A model generated the notes under the pieces. The model was not told the origin of the DNA, did not search any database, and saw only the letters and a list, made by a program, of their open reading frames with translations. Below, one piece after another: positions 32,835-42,111 of a stretch of 64,000 nt of DNA. A program made the position numbers and the translations under genes. The DNA is taken from the NCBI RefSeq assembly GCF_017743735.1, contig NZ_JAGHRO010000004.1:62001-126000 (forward strand), written 5' to 3'. Source of the DNA: Shimia sp. R9_2 (GTDB lineage: Bacteria > Pseudomonadota > Alphaproteobacteria > Rhodobacterales > Rhodobacteraceae). Each line of letters starts with the position of its first letter. Position 1 is the first letter of the stretch.

Positions 32835-34076
32835 GTGTCTGACTATCCCAATTTTGACCGCGCGCTTGAGGCGCGTCTGGTCGCCTATTGCGCCATCGAC
32901 AGCCAAAGCAACGAACACTCAGAAACCACGCCATCCACCGAAATCCAGCTCGATGTCTCCCGCCATCTGGTGGCCGAGCTTGAGCGCATTGGCGCATCGG
33001 AAGTGACCCTCACCTCTTATGGTGCCGTGCTCGCCACTGTCCCAGCAACAAACCCTGACGCGCCAACCATTGGCTTTTGCGCCCATGTGGACACCGCCCC
33101 GCAGTTCAACGCCACCGGCGTCAAACCCCGCGTGATCCATGGCTGGGACGGCAGCCCCATCACCTATCCAGACAATCCTGATCTGATCCTCTCCCCCGAA
33201 ACCTCGGCCTATCTGTCCGGCAAAGACGGCGAAGACATCATCACCGCCTCCGGCCTCTCTCTGCTGGGCGCTGATGACAAGGCGGGCGTCGCGATCATCA
33301 TGACCATGGCCGAACACCTGCTGACCACGCCGGGCCTCAAACACGGCAAGGTGCGCCTCGCATTCACGCCGGATGAGGAAATCGGGCGCGGCGTGCATCC
33401 TGACCTGCCCGCCGACTTCGGCGTGGATTTCGCTTACACGCTCGACGGCGCCCAGCGCGGCACCATGGAGTATGAAACTTTCTCCGCAGATGGCGCGGTG
33501 GTGACCGTCACCGGCACCTCTGCCCATCCGGGCTATGCCAAGGACAAGATGACCAACGCGCTGCATGTGGCGGCACAGATCATCTCTGAGCTCGATGAGG
33601 TCGGCACCACGCCGGAAACCACCGATGGGCGCGAAAGCTTCACCCATATCTACGCTCAGGAAGGTGGCAGCTCGCAAACCACGCTCCGCTTTATCCTGCG
33701 CGCCTTTGAGATGGACGATCTGGAAGCCCAGACCACCCGCCTCAAAGCCGCCTGCAGCAAGGCCGAGGCCGCCTTCCCCGGCGCCACAGTGACCTGCGAC
33801 ATCACCAAACAATACCGCAACATGCGCTATTGGCTGGAGAAAGACATGACCCCGGTGGAGCTCGCCCGCGACGCCATTCGCGCAGAGGGTCTTGAGCCAA
33901 AATCCGTGCCCATCCGCGGCGGCACAGACGGCTCTCAGCTCACTGAGAAAGGCGTGCCCTGCCCCAATATATTCACCGGCATGATGGAAATCCACGGCCC
34001 TCTGGAATGGATTTCGGTGCAGGACATGGCCAGTGCCACCCGCGTGATCCTCAATTTGGTGCGGCGCAGCGCCTAA
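32835..34076 (+). CDS. pepT: Peptidase T
   Basis: A 413-residue M20 metallopeptidase removing the N-terminal residue of tripeptides. Metal-binding blocks are visible as GFCAHVDTAP, LGADDKAGVAIIM and FTPDEEIGRG, and the C-terminal PIRGGTDGSQLTEKGVPCPN. The start is GTG with GAGGACA upstream. Confidence 0.94.
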   Translation: MSDYPNFDRALEARLVAYCAIDSQSNEHSETTPSTEIQLDVSRHLVAELERIGASEVTLTSYGAVLATVPATNPDAPTIGFCAHVDTAPQFNATGVKPRVIHGWDGSPITYPDNPDLILSPETSAYLSGKDGEDIITASGLSLLGADDKAGVAIIMTMAEHLLTTPGLKHGKVRLAFTPDEEIGRGVHPDLPADFGVDFAYTLDGAQRGTMEYETFSADGAVVTVTGTSAHPGYAKDKMTNALHVAAQIISELDEVGTTPETTDGRESFTHIYAQEGGSSQTTLRFILRAFEMDDLEAQTTRLKAACSKAEAAFPGATVTCDITKQYRNMRYWLEKDMTPVELARDAIRAEGLEPKSVPIRGGTDGSQLTEKGVPCPNIFTGMMEIHGPLEWISVQDMASATRVILNLVRRSA

Positions 34077-34095
34077 CGCGCCATTCAACCCATAC

Positions 34096-34124
34096 GACCC
34101 GCCAGTACCTTCTGGCGGGTCTTT
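34096..34124 (+). terminator. pepT terminator
   Basis: A 10-bp stem GACCCGCCAG/CTGGCGGGTC with a 6-base loop, followed by a short T-tract. Confidence 0.7.
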
Positions 34125-34213
34125 GCCGAGGCCACAACACCTCACAGCTTCGTGAACATCCGTGAAATTGTCGCTTACGTAACCCTCCCATTGAAAACAA
34201 ATGGGAGAAGACA

Positions 34214-35839
34214 ATGAACTTTTTCGAAGCCTTCTTGAAGCGGTTGCTGGAGCGTCTCAATCTCCATAACCCCGAGCCCGCACCGCCCCCCGCGCCCACG
34301 CAATCCATTGCAGAGATCGCCTCGACCAACGGAAACTTTGATATCCTCGTCGCCGCGCTGAACGCAGCTGGTCTGACCCAGACATTCCTCGACCCCGGCG
34401 ATTTCACCGTCTTTGCCCCAACCGATGAAGCCTTCGAAATCCTGGCACGTGACACGCTGGGCATCGACACCACCGGCCTCTCAGAAACCCAAATCGCAAC
34501 AGAAATCGTCAACGCTGTGGGTGTTCCGACGCTCACCAATATTCTCTTCTATCACGTGCAGGCTGGCAGCAGCTCCCTTGAGGACGTGCAAAACAGCGGC
34601 TCAGTGGACACGCTGCTGAGCGACGCAAGCTTTGGCGTGGACGGCGACACGCTCAATGACGCTGACCCCGATGTGGAAGACCCGGAATTTGTCGATGGTC
34701 TCACCGACATTCAAGCCACCAATGGCGTGATCCATGTGATCGACCGCGTGCTGCTGCCCATCGACGTGGCCGAAGCCAACGCACAGCCCACCATAGCGGA
34801 CATCGCCTCCGGCAACCCCGCCTTTGAGGCACTTGTCGGCGCGCTTGTTGCCACAGGTTTGGTCGACCTCTTCACCGATCCCAACAACGACTTCACCGTT
34901 TTTGCCCCCACCGATGATGCCTTCCGCGCATTGGCCGAAGAGTTGGGCGTTGACACCACAGGCATCGCTGACGCCGATTTGCCCGGCGCGATTGTGGGCG
35001 CCGTTGGCATCGATCTGGTGCGCGACGTGCTGCTCTATCACGTGCAGGCAGGCGGCAAATCCCTTGCCGACATTCAGGAAGGTCGCCTTGTGGAAACAGC
35101 TCTTGAGGGCGGCCGCTTTGTGGTTGACGGCAACAGCCTCAACGACGCTGATCCCGGTCGCGCCAACCCCAACTTTGTCGAAGGCCTCACCGACATCGAA
35201 GCCTCAAACGGCGAAATCCATGTGATCGACTCCGTGCTCCTGCCCATCGACATTGCCGATGTCTCCCCTGTCTGGGATCGCGGCTCCTTTGGCGATGACG
35301 TGCAAATTGGCGGCGCGGCGGATGACTATCTCAGCGGTGGCTTCAAAGGCGACGACATCCAGATCGGCGGTGCAGGCAATGACCGCATGTATGGCAGGCT
35401 CGGTGACGACATCCAGTTTGGCGGCAGCGGCAATGATCGCATGTTCGGCGGCTGGGGTGACGACCGCATGGAAGGCGATGATGGCAACGACTACATGAAA
35501 GGTGGTCGCGGCAATGATCTGCTTGATGGCGGCGATGGCAATGACGTCCTGCGCGGCGGCAGCGGCCACGACACGCTGATTGGCGGCGAAGGCGACGACA
35601 AGCTGCACGGCGGCTGGGGCGCGGATGAGTTCAACTTCACCACGCTCAGCGGCGATGACACCATCAGCGATTTTGGCTGGCATGACACTATCGTGGTGAG
35701 CACATCTGACTTCGCCGATTACGCCGCCGTCATGGACAACACCGCGTTCAGCGGCCGCATCGCCACAATTGAAGGCGACAACGGCTCCATCACGCTGCAT
35801 TCGCGCTATCTGGACGAAAGCGACTTTGTCTTCATCTGA
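34214..35839 (+). CDS. Double fasciclin-domain protein with RTX calcium-binding repeats
   Basis: A 541-residue protein with no signal peptide but an amphipathic N-terminus. Two FAS1 domains follow (about 31-182 and 192-345), each with FTVFAPTD and a YHVQAG block. Next are roughly a dozen RTX nonapeptides (about 359-475; for example GGAGNDRMYG, GGDGNDVLRG), then a C-terminal block (DEFNFTTLSGDDTISDF) like the type I secretion region. It is probably secreted and adhesive, folding on calcium. No type I exporter genes are adjacent. FAS1 domains mediate cell adhesion in other organisms. Confidence 0.88.
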   Translation: MNFFEAFLKRLLERLNLHNPEPAPPPAPTQSIAEIASTNGNFDILVAALNAAGLTQTFLDPGDFTVFAPTDEAFEILARDTLGIDTTGLSETQIATEIVNAVGVPTLTNILFYHVQAGSSSLEDVQNSGSVDTLLSDASFGVDGDTLNDADPDVEDPEFVDGLTDIQATNGVIHVIDRVLLPIDVAEANAQPTIADIASGNPAFEALVGALVATGLVDLFTDPNNDFTVFAPTDDAFRALAEELGVDTTGIADADLPGAIVGAVGIDLVRDVLLYHVQAGGKSLADIQEGRLVETALEGGRFVVDGNSLNDADPGRANPNFVEGLTDIEASNGEIHVIDSVLLPIDIADVSPVWDRGSFGDDVQIGGAADDYLSGGFKGDDIQIGGAGNDRMYGRLGDDIQFGGSGNDRMFGGWGDDRMEGDDGNDYMKGGRGNDLLDGGDGNDVLRGGSGHDTLIGGEGDDKLHGGWGADEFNFTTLSGDDTISDFGWHDTIVVSTSDFADYAAVMDNTAFSGRIATIEGDNGSITLHSRYLDESDFVFI

Positions 35840-35851
35840 TAGAAAACCCCG

Positions 35852-35877
35852 TGTGAGCCGGCACCGTCCGGCTCACA
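35852..35877. terminator. Hairpin between convergent genes
   Basis: A perfect 10-bp stem TGTGAGCCGG/CCGGCTCACA with a 6-base loop, no T-run on either side. It lies between the fasciclin-RTX gene and aroB ends and may be a bidirectional terminator. Confidence 0.5.
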
Positions 35878-35897
35878 TAGCGGCGCATAGGTAGGTC

Positions 35898-37010
35898 TTA
35901 GCGGTTCGCCAGCTCTTGCACCAACAACGCGCGCACCACATCCCGTGGCACATCCGCCGTCACAAAGGCATTGCCGATCCCCCGCGCCAGAATGAAGCGC
36001 AGCTGACCATCGACAACCTTCTTGTCCTGCCCCATCAGATCCAAAAGCACATCCGCATCCGGCAACTCGCCTTCGATGTCCTTCAGGTCCACCTTCATGC
36101 CCATCTCACGCAGATGCTGACGCACGCGGCTCGGATCTTCCTGAGAACACAGGCCCAGACGTGCGCTCAGCTCAAACGCCAGCGCACAGCCCACCGCAAC
36201 GCCTTCCCCATGCAGCAGGCGGTCGCCATAGCCCGTCGCCGCCTCCAGCGCATGACAGAATGTATGCCCAAGGTTCAGAAGCGCGCGATCCCCCTGCTCG
36301 GTCTCATCGCGCATCACAATCTCGGCTTTCATCTCACAGGAGCGTCTCACCGCAGCAATCCGCGCCTCCACGTCACCTGCCGCAAGCTTCGGCCCAAGCT
36401 TTTCCAGCCATTCAAAAAATGCCGCATCGCCAAGCAGGCCGTATTTCACAACCTCGCCATAACCGGCGAGGAAATCGCGCGGCGTCAGCGTGCCCAGCAC
36501 ATCAATATCTGCCAGCACCAGCTTGGGCTGATGAAACGCGCCCACAAGGTTCTTGCCCAAGGGGCTGTTGATCCCGGTCTTACCACCAACTGAGCTGTCG
36601 ACCTGCGCCAAAAGGCTGGTCGGAATCTGCACAAAGCCCACGCCGCGGCGCAGGATCGCTGCGGCAAAGCCGGTCAGATCCCCGATCACGCCGCCGCCCA
36701 GCGCCACAACCAGATCGCGCCGCTCCACGCGCTGCGCCAAGAGCCACTCCACGGTTTGCTCCAGATGCGCCCAGCTCTTGGTGCTTTCGCCCGCCGGCAG
36801 CACCAGCGCTTCCATGCTGATCCCGTCAGTTGCCAGGCCAGCCCGAAGGGTTTCCAGATGCAGCTCCGCGACGTTTTCGTCGGTCACAACACAGACCTGT
36901 TTGCGCGCCAGCATTGGCCCGATCAGCGCCCCTGCCTGTGCGAGCAATCCGGGGCCGATGTGTATGTCATACGCGCGCCCCTCAAGGCCAACATGCACCG
37001 TTTCCATCAT
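35898..37010 (-). CDS. aroB: 3-dehydroquinate synthase
   Basis: A 370-residue NAD- and metal-dependent enzyme of the shikimate pathway. The motifs ALGGGVIGDLTGFAAA, PTSLLAQVDSSVGGKTGIN and LNLGHTFCHALE are diagnostic. It overlaps aroK at its start, forming the aroKB operon. Confidence 0.96.
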   Translation of the reverse strand: MMETVHVGLEGRAYDIHIGPGLLAQAGALIGPMLARKQVCVVTDENVAELHLETLRAGLATDGISMEALVLPAGESTKSWAHLEQTVEWLLAQRVERRDLVVALGGGVIGDLTGFAAAILRRGVGFVQIPTSLLAQVDSSVGGKTGINSPLGKNLVGAFHQPKLVLADIDVLGTLTPRDFLAGYGEVVKYGLLGDAAFFEWLEKLGPKLAAGDVEARIAAVRRSCEMKAEIVMRDETEQGDRALLNLGHTFCHALEAATGYGDRLLHGEGVAVGCALAFELSARLGLCSQEDPSRVRQHLREMGMKVDLKDIEGELPDADVLLDLMGQDKKVVDGQLRFILARGIGNAFVTADVPRDVVRALLVQELANR

Positions 37011-37561
37011 CCCTCTGCCCCTTCCAAAACGTCAGGGCGCAGACCTGTCAAAGCGTCAGCCACCCGCGCCGCCATTTCCTCAATACTCAAGCCTGCCTCT
37101 GCTGCCACCGGCAGATCGGCAAGGCTGTAAAGCGGCACCCGCGCCGCATAGATCTCTTCCAGCGTCTTGCGTGGATTTTCGGTGCGCAACAAAGGCCGCG
37201 TGTCCTTGTGTTTTACGCGCGACCACAACAGATCCACATCCGCATTCAGCCACACGGCCACGCCGCGCTCGGAAATCACCTCTCGGTTGGCTTCAGCCAG
37301 ATAGGCCCCGCCACCGGTGGACAGAATGCAACGTTCCTCATCCAGCAGGCGCGCAATCACCTGGCTCTCTTTCTCGCGGAAAAACGCCTCTCCGTCGCGG
37401 GCAAAAATCTCGGCAATGCTCATGTTGGCTGCCTTTTCGATCTCCGCATCCGAGTCGATGAACGGCACATCAAGTTTCGCTGCCAAAGCCCGTCCAACGG
37501 CGGTTTTTCCCGCCCCCATCATGCCCACCAGCACGACGGTTTTTTTCAGTTCATAGCCCAT
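37007..37561 (-). CDS. aroK: Shikimate kinase
   Basis: A 184-residue enzyme with the P-loop GMMGAGKTAVG near residue 13, the shikimate-binding IDSDAEIEKAA and STGGGAYL. It supplies shikimate 3-phosphate. I chose ATG at 37561, just before the P-loop strand; ATG at 37582 adds seven residues. Confidence 0.95.
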   Translation of the reverse strand: MGYELKKTVVLVGMMGAGKTAVGRALAAKLDVPFIDSDAEIEKAANMSIAEIFARDGEAFFREKESQVIARLLDEERCILSTGGGAYLAEANREVISERGVAVWLNADVDLLWSRVKHKDTRPLLRTENPRKTLEEIYAARVPLYSLADLPVAAEAGLSIEEMAARVADALTGLRPDVLEGAEG

Positions 37562-37681
37562 GAAACGCCCACAATCGGCCAAGCCTTGCCCAAAATTAAG
37601 ATTTCGGCATTGAATGACGTGATCTTGTGCAAAAGGCCAGTTATAAGTTGAAAAAAACGGGCAGGAAATTTGAGAGGACTC

Positions 37682-37834
37682 ATGGGCAAAGTCATTCGGG
37701 CCTTATTGGTTCTATTCGTCTTGGCGGCGCTGGCATTGGTTGCATATGCCTACGTCGGACCAATCTTTGGGGCTGATTTTTCCGCTCAACAAAACGAAAT
37801 CCGCATCCCAGTCGAGCTGCAAGGCGAAGAATGA
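37682..37834 (+). CDS. 50-residue membrane protein
   Basis: A 50-residue frame beginning MGKVIRALLVLFVLAALALV, with one membrane segment (about 5-24) and a polar tail ending PVELQGEE. AGAGGA lies 4 bases upstream and the stop overlaps the next start (ATGA), indicating real translation and coupling. Function unknown. Confidence 0.72.
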   Translation: MGKVIRALLVLFVLAALALVAYAYVGPIFGADFSAQQNEIRIPVELQGEE

Positions 37835-39354
37835 GCGTTCTGCGGGCTTTGGGCACGTGGCCCTTTCTGATCGGCCTCGCCGCCGCGCCTGGCGTGGCGC
37901 AGGAGGCACCGCTGTCAGCCATCGAATGGCTGAACCCGACCCCCACCGTGACGCTGGACATCGGTCTGCCGCAAGGTGAACCACCTGTCTCGCAAGGCCT
38001 CAGCACCCCCAACATCAAAGTCACCTCACTGGATGACAACGGCCACGACGCCACCGGCCTTCTGCCCTCCTCAGTCACCGGCCTGCCCGCCTCGCTCTGG
38101 TCAGCCTCCCGCGCCTCCAAACTCAGCGATCTTGTCAGCGCCCAGCGCCCTGATGTGCTTCCGGCGATGCAGGCGCTTCTTTACACGCTCCTCTTGGCAG
38201 AGGCCGACGCGCCCCGTGATGCCGGTGTCGCCAACGAGCTGCTGATCGCGCGAATCGACAAACTGATCGAGATGGGCGCGCTGGAACAGGCCGGAGCCCT
38301 CATTGAACGCGCAGGTGCAGACACGCCCGCGCTATTTGCCCGCTGGTTTGATGTGACCCTCTTGATGGGCGAGGAGCAGCGCGCCTGTGACGCCCTCATG
38401 CAAGCCCCGCATCTGGCCCCGGATTACGCCGCCCGCATCTTCTGCACTGCCCGCTCCGGAGACTGGCGCGCCGCAGCGCTAACACTGGATTCCGCCAAGG
38501 CGCTGGGCCTGATCTCTGAGGAGATGGACGCTCTCCTTCTACGCTTCTTGGATCCTGACCTCTTTGAAGGCGAGCCACTTCTGGTCGCCGCAGGGCCGGT
38601 GACCCCGCTCAAGTTCCGCCTTTATGAGGCAATCGGCGAGACCCAATCCACCACCGGCCTGCCCCGCGCCTATGCCCATGCGGATCTGCGCGACACCGCA
38701 GGCTGGAAAGCGCAGCTTGAGGCCTCCGAGCGTCTGGCGCGCACCTCCGCGCTCCATGAAAACCGCCTACTTGGCATCTACTCAGAGCGCAAACCCGCCG
38801 CCTCCGGCATGATCTGGGATCGCGTCGCCGCCCTGCAGGCCTTTGACGCGGCGATCAGCAGCAATGACACCGCCAAAGTGGCCGACACTTTGCCCTCGGT
38901 TTGGGCCGCCATGCAGCAGGTCCACCTCGAAGTGCCCTTTGCCCGCATCTATGGCCCTCTGCTTCTGAAGCTCCCGCTGCAAGGCGTGTCCGCCCGTCAG
39001 GCCCGCGACATTGCGCTCTTGTCGTCAGACTATGAGCGCGCCGCCCGCAGCGGTCCGCGTGATTTTCTTGCCGGTCTTGCGCTGGGCGCACCGCCACGCA
39101 TCACCACAGACCCCGTGCACCGCGCGATCTCTGATGCCTTCCATGGCGCGGGGGTGCCGCAGGAAATCTCCACCATGCTGGCGCGCGGCCAACTGGGTGA
39201 AAGCATCCTCACCGCGATGTCGCTGATGGACGACGGGGCCGCAGGCAACCTTGGAGCGCTGACCGAAGCTTTGGCTACTTTCCGCGCCGTCGGCCTCGAG
39301 GACACCGCGCGCCGCGCCGCCCTCCAGGTCGCACTTCTAGACACGCGGGGCTAG
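37831..39354 (+). CDS. Exported protein of unknown function before xerD
   Basis: A 507-residue protein with a signal peptide (GTWPFLIGLAAAPGVAQ, cleavage about residue 23). The mature part is rich in Ala and Leu helices with a repeat-like periodicity (about 90-500) suggestive of an alpha-solenoid, though no TPR consensus stands out. It is coupled to the 50-residue membrane protein and followed 7 bases later by xerD. Likely periplasmic. No function is recognised. Confidence 0.7.
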   Translation: MSVLRALGTWPFLIGLAAAPGVAQEAPLSAIEWLNPTPTVTLDIGLPQGEPPVSQGLSTPNIKVTSLDDNGHDATGLLPSSVTGLPASLWSASRASKLSDLVSAQRPDVLPAMQALLYTLLLAEADAPRDAGVANELLIARIDKLIEMGALEQAGALIERAGADTPALFARWFDVTLLMGEEQRACDALMQAPHLAPDYAARIFCTARSGDWRAAALTLDSAKALGLISEEMDALLLRFLDPDLFEGEPLLVAAGPVTPLKFRLYEAIGETQSTTGLPRAYAHADLRDTAGWKAQLEASERLARTSALHENRLLGIYSERKPAASGMIWDRVAALQAFDAAISSNDTAKVADTLPSVWAAMQQVHLEVPFARIYGPLLLKLPLQGVSARQARDIALLSSDYERAARSGPRDFLAGLALGAPPRITTDPVHRAISDAFHGAGVPQEISTMLARGQLGESILTAMSLMDDGAAGNLGALTEALATFRAVGLEDTARRAALQVALLDTRG

Positions 39355-39361
39355 CAGGCGC

Positions 39362-40360
39362 ATGGCTCCTAGCTCCCAAAGCCTCTGGATCGAAACCTTT
39401 CTGGAAGCCCAAGCCGCAGAGCTTGGCGCCTCTCCCAACACGCTGGCCGCCTATATGCGCGACCTCAGCGCCTTTACCGATTGGGCCAAACGCAAGCACG
39501 TCACCTTTGAAACCGCCACACAGGCGCAAATCGAGGACTTCCTGCTGTTTTGTGACGCCGAAGGCCTTGCACAGGCCACCCGCGCGCGACGTCTCTCCGC
39601 CCTCAAACAACTGTTTCGCTTTGCCTTTGAAGAGGGCTGGCGCGACAGCAACCCGGCCGTCCAAATCCGCGGCCCTGGTCGCTCCAAACGCCTGCCCAAA
39701 ACCCTTGAGGTGACTGAGGTCGACGCTCTATTGGCGGCGGCGCGAGAAACGGGGCGCACCCCACAGGACCGCCTGCGCAACACCTGCCTGATGGAGCTGC
39801 TTTATGCCACCGGCATGCGCGTGACCGAGCTGGTCAGCCTGCCGGTCTCTGCCGCACGCGGGAATCCGCAAATGCTGCTTGTGCGCGGCAAAGGGGATAA
39901 GGAACGCATGGTCCCTCTTTCCCCGCCCGCGCGCGAAGCGCTCGCTGTCTGGCTGTCGGTCCGCGACAAAGCCGAGGAAGAAAAACGCACCAAAGGCAAA
40001 CATGCCTCGCTGTTTCTCTTTCCCTCACGCGGCGCACTCGGACATGTCACCCGCAACTGGTTTCACACGCTGATCAAAGATCTTGCCATCACCGCAGGCG
40101 TGCCGCCTGAAAAGGTCACGCCACACACGCTGCGCCACGCCTTTGCCACCCATCTGCTGGCCAATGGCGCCGATCTGCGCGTGATCCAGACTCTTCTGGG
40201 GCACGCCGATCTCTCAACAACAGAAATCTACACCCATGTGCTCGATGAACGCCTGCACGAACTGGTGACCACCCATCACCCGCTGGCGCGTGAGGGCGAA
40301 AGCCGCTCAGACAGTGGCACCCGCAAATCTTCCGGCAGCACATCTTCAGACGGCCAATAG
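39362..40360 (+). CDS. xerD: Site-specific tyrosine recombinase XerD
   Basis: A 332-residue recombinase resolving chromosome dimers at dif with XerC and FtsK. Catalytic residues are seen in GMRVTEL (Arg), GKGDKERMVP (Lys), HTLRHAFATHLL (His, Arg), GHADLSTTEIYTHV (His, then nucleophile Tyr). A basic insertion (AEEEKRTKGKHASL) precedes the second half. The tail after the Tyr is about 30 residues longer than usual and its DNA overlaps the convergent metallophosphatase gene by 85 bases. Confidence 0.93.
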   Translation: MAPSSQSLWIETFLEAQAAELGASPNTLAAYMRDLSAFTDWAKRKHVTFETATQAQIEDFLLFCDAEGLAQATRARRLSALKQLFRFAFEEGWRDSNPAVQIRGPGRSKRLPKTLEVTEVDALLAAARETGRTPQDRLRNTCLMELLYATGMRVTELVSLPVSAARGNPQMLLVRGKGDKERMVPLSPPAREALAVWLSVRDKAEEEKRTKGKHASLFLFPSRGALGHVTRNWFHTLIKDLAITAGVPPEKVTPHTLRHAFATHLLANGADLRVIQTLLGHADLSTTEIYTHVLDERLHELVTTHHPLAREGESRSDSGTRKSSGSTSSDGQ

Positions 40361-41109
40361 CCGCTCACAAGCCCTTCGTGGTAGCCTTGGGTCAGCCCAA
40401 CCTCTTGCATTTTTGCCAAAGCTTGCCCGGCATCATAAGCCAAATCGAGAACTTCCAGCGCCTGCCCGTCAAAAATCGCAAAGCGCGTGCGCTGCCCGCC
40501 ATCATGCGGCGGCATCCCGACCACCCCGGCATTGATCCAGCGCACCGCGCCGATCTGGCGTTCAAAGGGAATACCGCAATGTCCCGCCAGCACCACATCC
40601 ACCGTGCCAACCGTATCCGTCAGCGCTGCGATCTCCTCGGCGAAAGCAGCCTCCGGAGATGTTGACCAGAGGAAGCGCGCCACATCCGTGACACCGCCGT
40701 GGATCACCGCCACCCGTTGCCCCGCAAGCTCAAAACAGACAATCTTCGGCAGACCCGCCATCCAGTCCCGCGCTGCATCGTCTACTTGTTGGGCGGCAAA
40801 GCCATACCACCCGGCGGACAGCAGATCACAGACCGTGCCCTCTTCAAAGCCGCAGCCACAATCCGCCGCGCCGCTGGCCAACTGCAGCTCACAGTTCCCC
40901 GCCACGACAACCGCACCGCTCGCCCGCACCGCGGCCACCGTTTCCGCAGGCTGGCCACAGTAGGCCACCACATCCCCGGTGCAAATCAGATTGCGCCCCG
41001 AAATACCCCGCGCCTTGGCTTCTTCCAAAACCGCCTCTGTGGCCTGCAAATTCGAATACGGCCCACCAAACACCAGCACCGGTCCATCAAGCCTGCCCAA
41101 ATCCTGCAT
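40276..41109 (-). CDS. Metallophosphatase-like protein with altered first motif
   Basis: A 277-residue calcineurin-like fold protein. GDVVAYCG, GNCELQL, VIHGG and LAGHCG match motifs II to V of the family, but motif I, normally D-x-HGN, reads GPYSN (residues about 17-21), losing the usual Asp and His metal ligands. It may be a phosphodiesterase with one metal or an inactive homologue. Its 3' end overlaps xerD by 85 bases on the opposite strand. Confidence 0.7.
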   Translation of the reverse strand: MQDLGRLDGPVLVFGGPYSNLQATEAVLEEAKARGISGRNLICTGDVVAYCGQPAETVAAVRASGAVVVAGNCELQLASGAADCGCGFEEGTVCDLLSAGWYGFAAQQVDDAARDWMAGLPKIVCFELAGQRVAVIHGGVTDVARFLWSTSPEAAFAEEIAALTDTVGTVDVVLAGHCGIPFERQIGAVRWINAGVVGMPPHDGGQRTRFAIFDGQALEVLDLAYDAGQALAKMQEVGLTQGYHEGLVSGYWPSEDVLPEDLRVPLSERLSPSRASG

Positions 41110-41210
41110 CCGCTGCGCCTTCCCTCAGTTCGTGACCCTGCTCTAGCGCAATAGCGCGCGCCGACCCCAATCACAAATCCGCCAACAAAATGCGCCCCCC
41201 ACGGACAGCC

Positions 41211-41246
41211 AAAACAAAAGGCCGAAGCAAACGCCCCGGCCTTTCA
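41211..41246 (-). terminator. Terminator of the solute-binding protein gene
   Basis: On the minus strand AAAGGCCG/CGGCCTTTT forms a stem with a T-rich 3' side (CGGCCTTTTG). It follows the solute-binding protein gene and precedes the metallophosphatase gene. Confidence 0.75.
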
Positions 41247-41268
41247 AATGCGCCACGATTGCAGAGCG

Positions 41269-41973
41269 TTATTTGTATTTTGCCACCATCTGCGCCTGAG
41301 TGCCATCTGCCATCATGGACGCCATGGCTGCATCAATCTTTGCAACGGTCTCCGCTGGTGTGCTCTTGGAGCAGGCAATAAAGAACTCATCGCGGGACAC
41401 TTCCAACGCCATCTCAAGATCGGCATTTTGCGCGGTAATAGACTTCGCGCCATCTTCGCCAAGGATGACGTAATCAAGACGCCCAGCGCGCAGTTTCTTC
41501 AGCGTTTTTTCCAGATCTGGCGCTGTGTCCACTTTTGCTGCCCCAAGCCCGTTTAGCAATTCAACGGTAAAATCTCCGACCTGCGTGCCAATGGCTTTGG
41601 TCAACGCCACGTCCAATGTCGTTACATCCGCGTTTTCACCGGCGCGCTGCACCAGATAGGTGCTCTCGACATACATCGGACCAGCCCATTGAAACTTGGG
41701 TTCCCGTTCTTCGGTGCGCGCGGTCGAAAACACACAGGTGTTTTCATTCTTTTCCGCCAGCACAATGGCGCGGGTCCATTTTGTGATCTCCACCGAAGAG
41801 GACAGTGCCGCACGGTTCGCCACCTCATGGATCAGATCAATACCATGACCAACCGCCTCGCCGTTTTCCATCCAGGAATAAGGCGCATAGTCTTCGGTCA
41901 AAAATGCCACATCGGCATCACCTGCCAGCGCAACGGCCGGCACAGCCATCGCGCAGAAAATAAGGGCTTTCAT
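41269..41973 (-). CDS. Periplasmic solute-binding protein (SBP_bac_3 type)
   Basis: A 234-residue exported protein with a short signal peptide ending near VALAGDA (about residue 18). The lobe signature LTEDYAPYSWMENGEAVGHGIDL and DYVILGEDGA fit the amino-acid binding family used by ABC transporters or as sensors. No permease genes are near. Substrate unknown. It is divergent from the CNNM/CorC gene. Confidence 0.8.
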   Translation of the reverse strand: MKALIFCAMAVPAVALAGDADVAFLTEDYAPYSWMENGEAVGHGIDLIHEVANRAALSSSVEITKWTRAIVLAEKNENTCVFSTARTEEREPKFQWAGPMYVESTYLVQRAGENADVTTLDVALTKAIGTQVGDFTVELLNGLGAAKVDTAPDLEKTLKKLRAGRLDYVILGEDGAKSITAQNADLEMALEVSRDEFFIACSKSTPAETVAKIDAAMASMMADGTQAQMVAKYK

Positions 41974-42111
41974 AAGCCTGTGTCTCCCACTTCTAACTCT
42001 GAGGCGCCCATATAAGCGCGCGGTATAAAATAACTCTTAACCGCGCCGCGCCCCCTTGATCCGCCCTGCCCCTGCACCCATAACCAATTTGACCAGTCAA
42101 ACGAGGATCTT

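Noticed and set aside
32919-34214. 431-codon minus-strand frame opposite pepT
   Set aside because: Antisense to a clear peptidase gene, with the His/Gly bias of a shadow frame.
35290-35640. Short DNA repeats in the fasciclin-RTX gene
   Set aside because: They are the coding repeats of RTX nonapeptides, explained by the protein.
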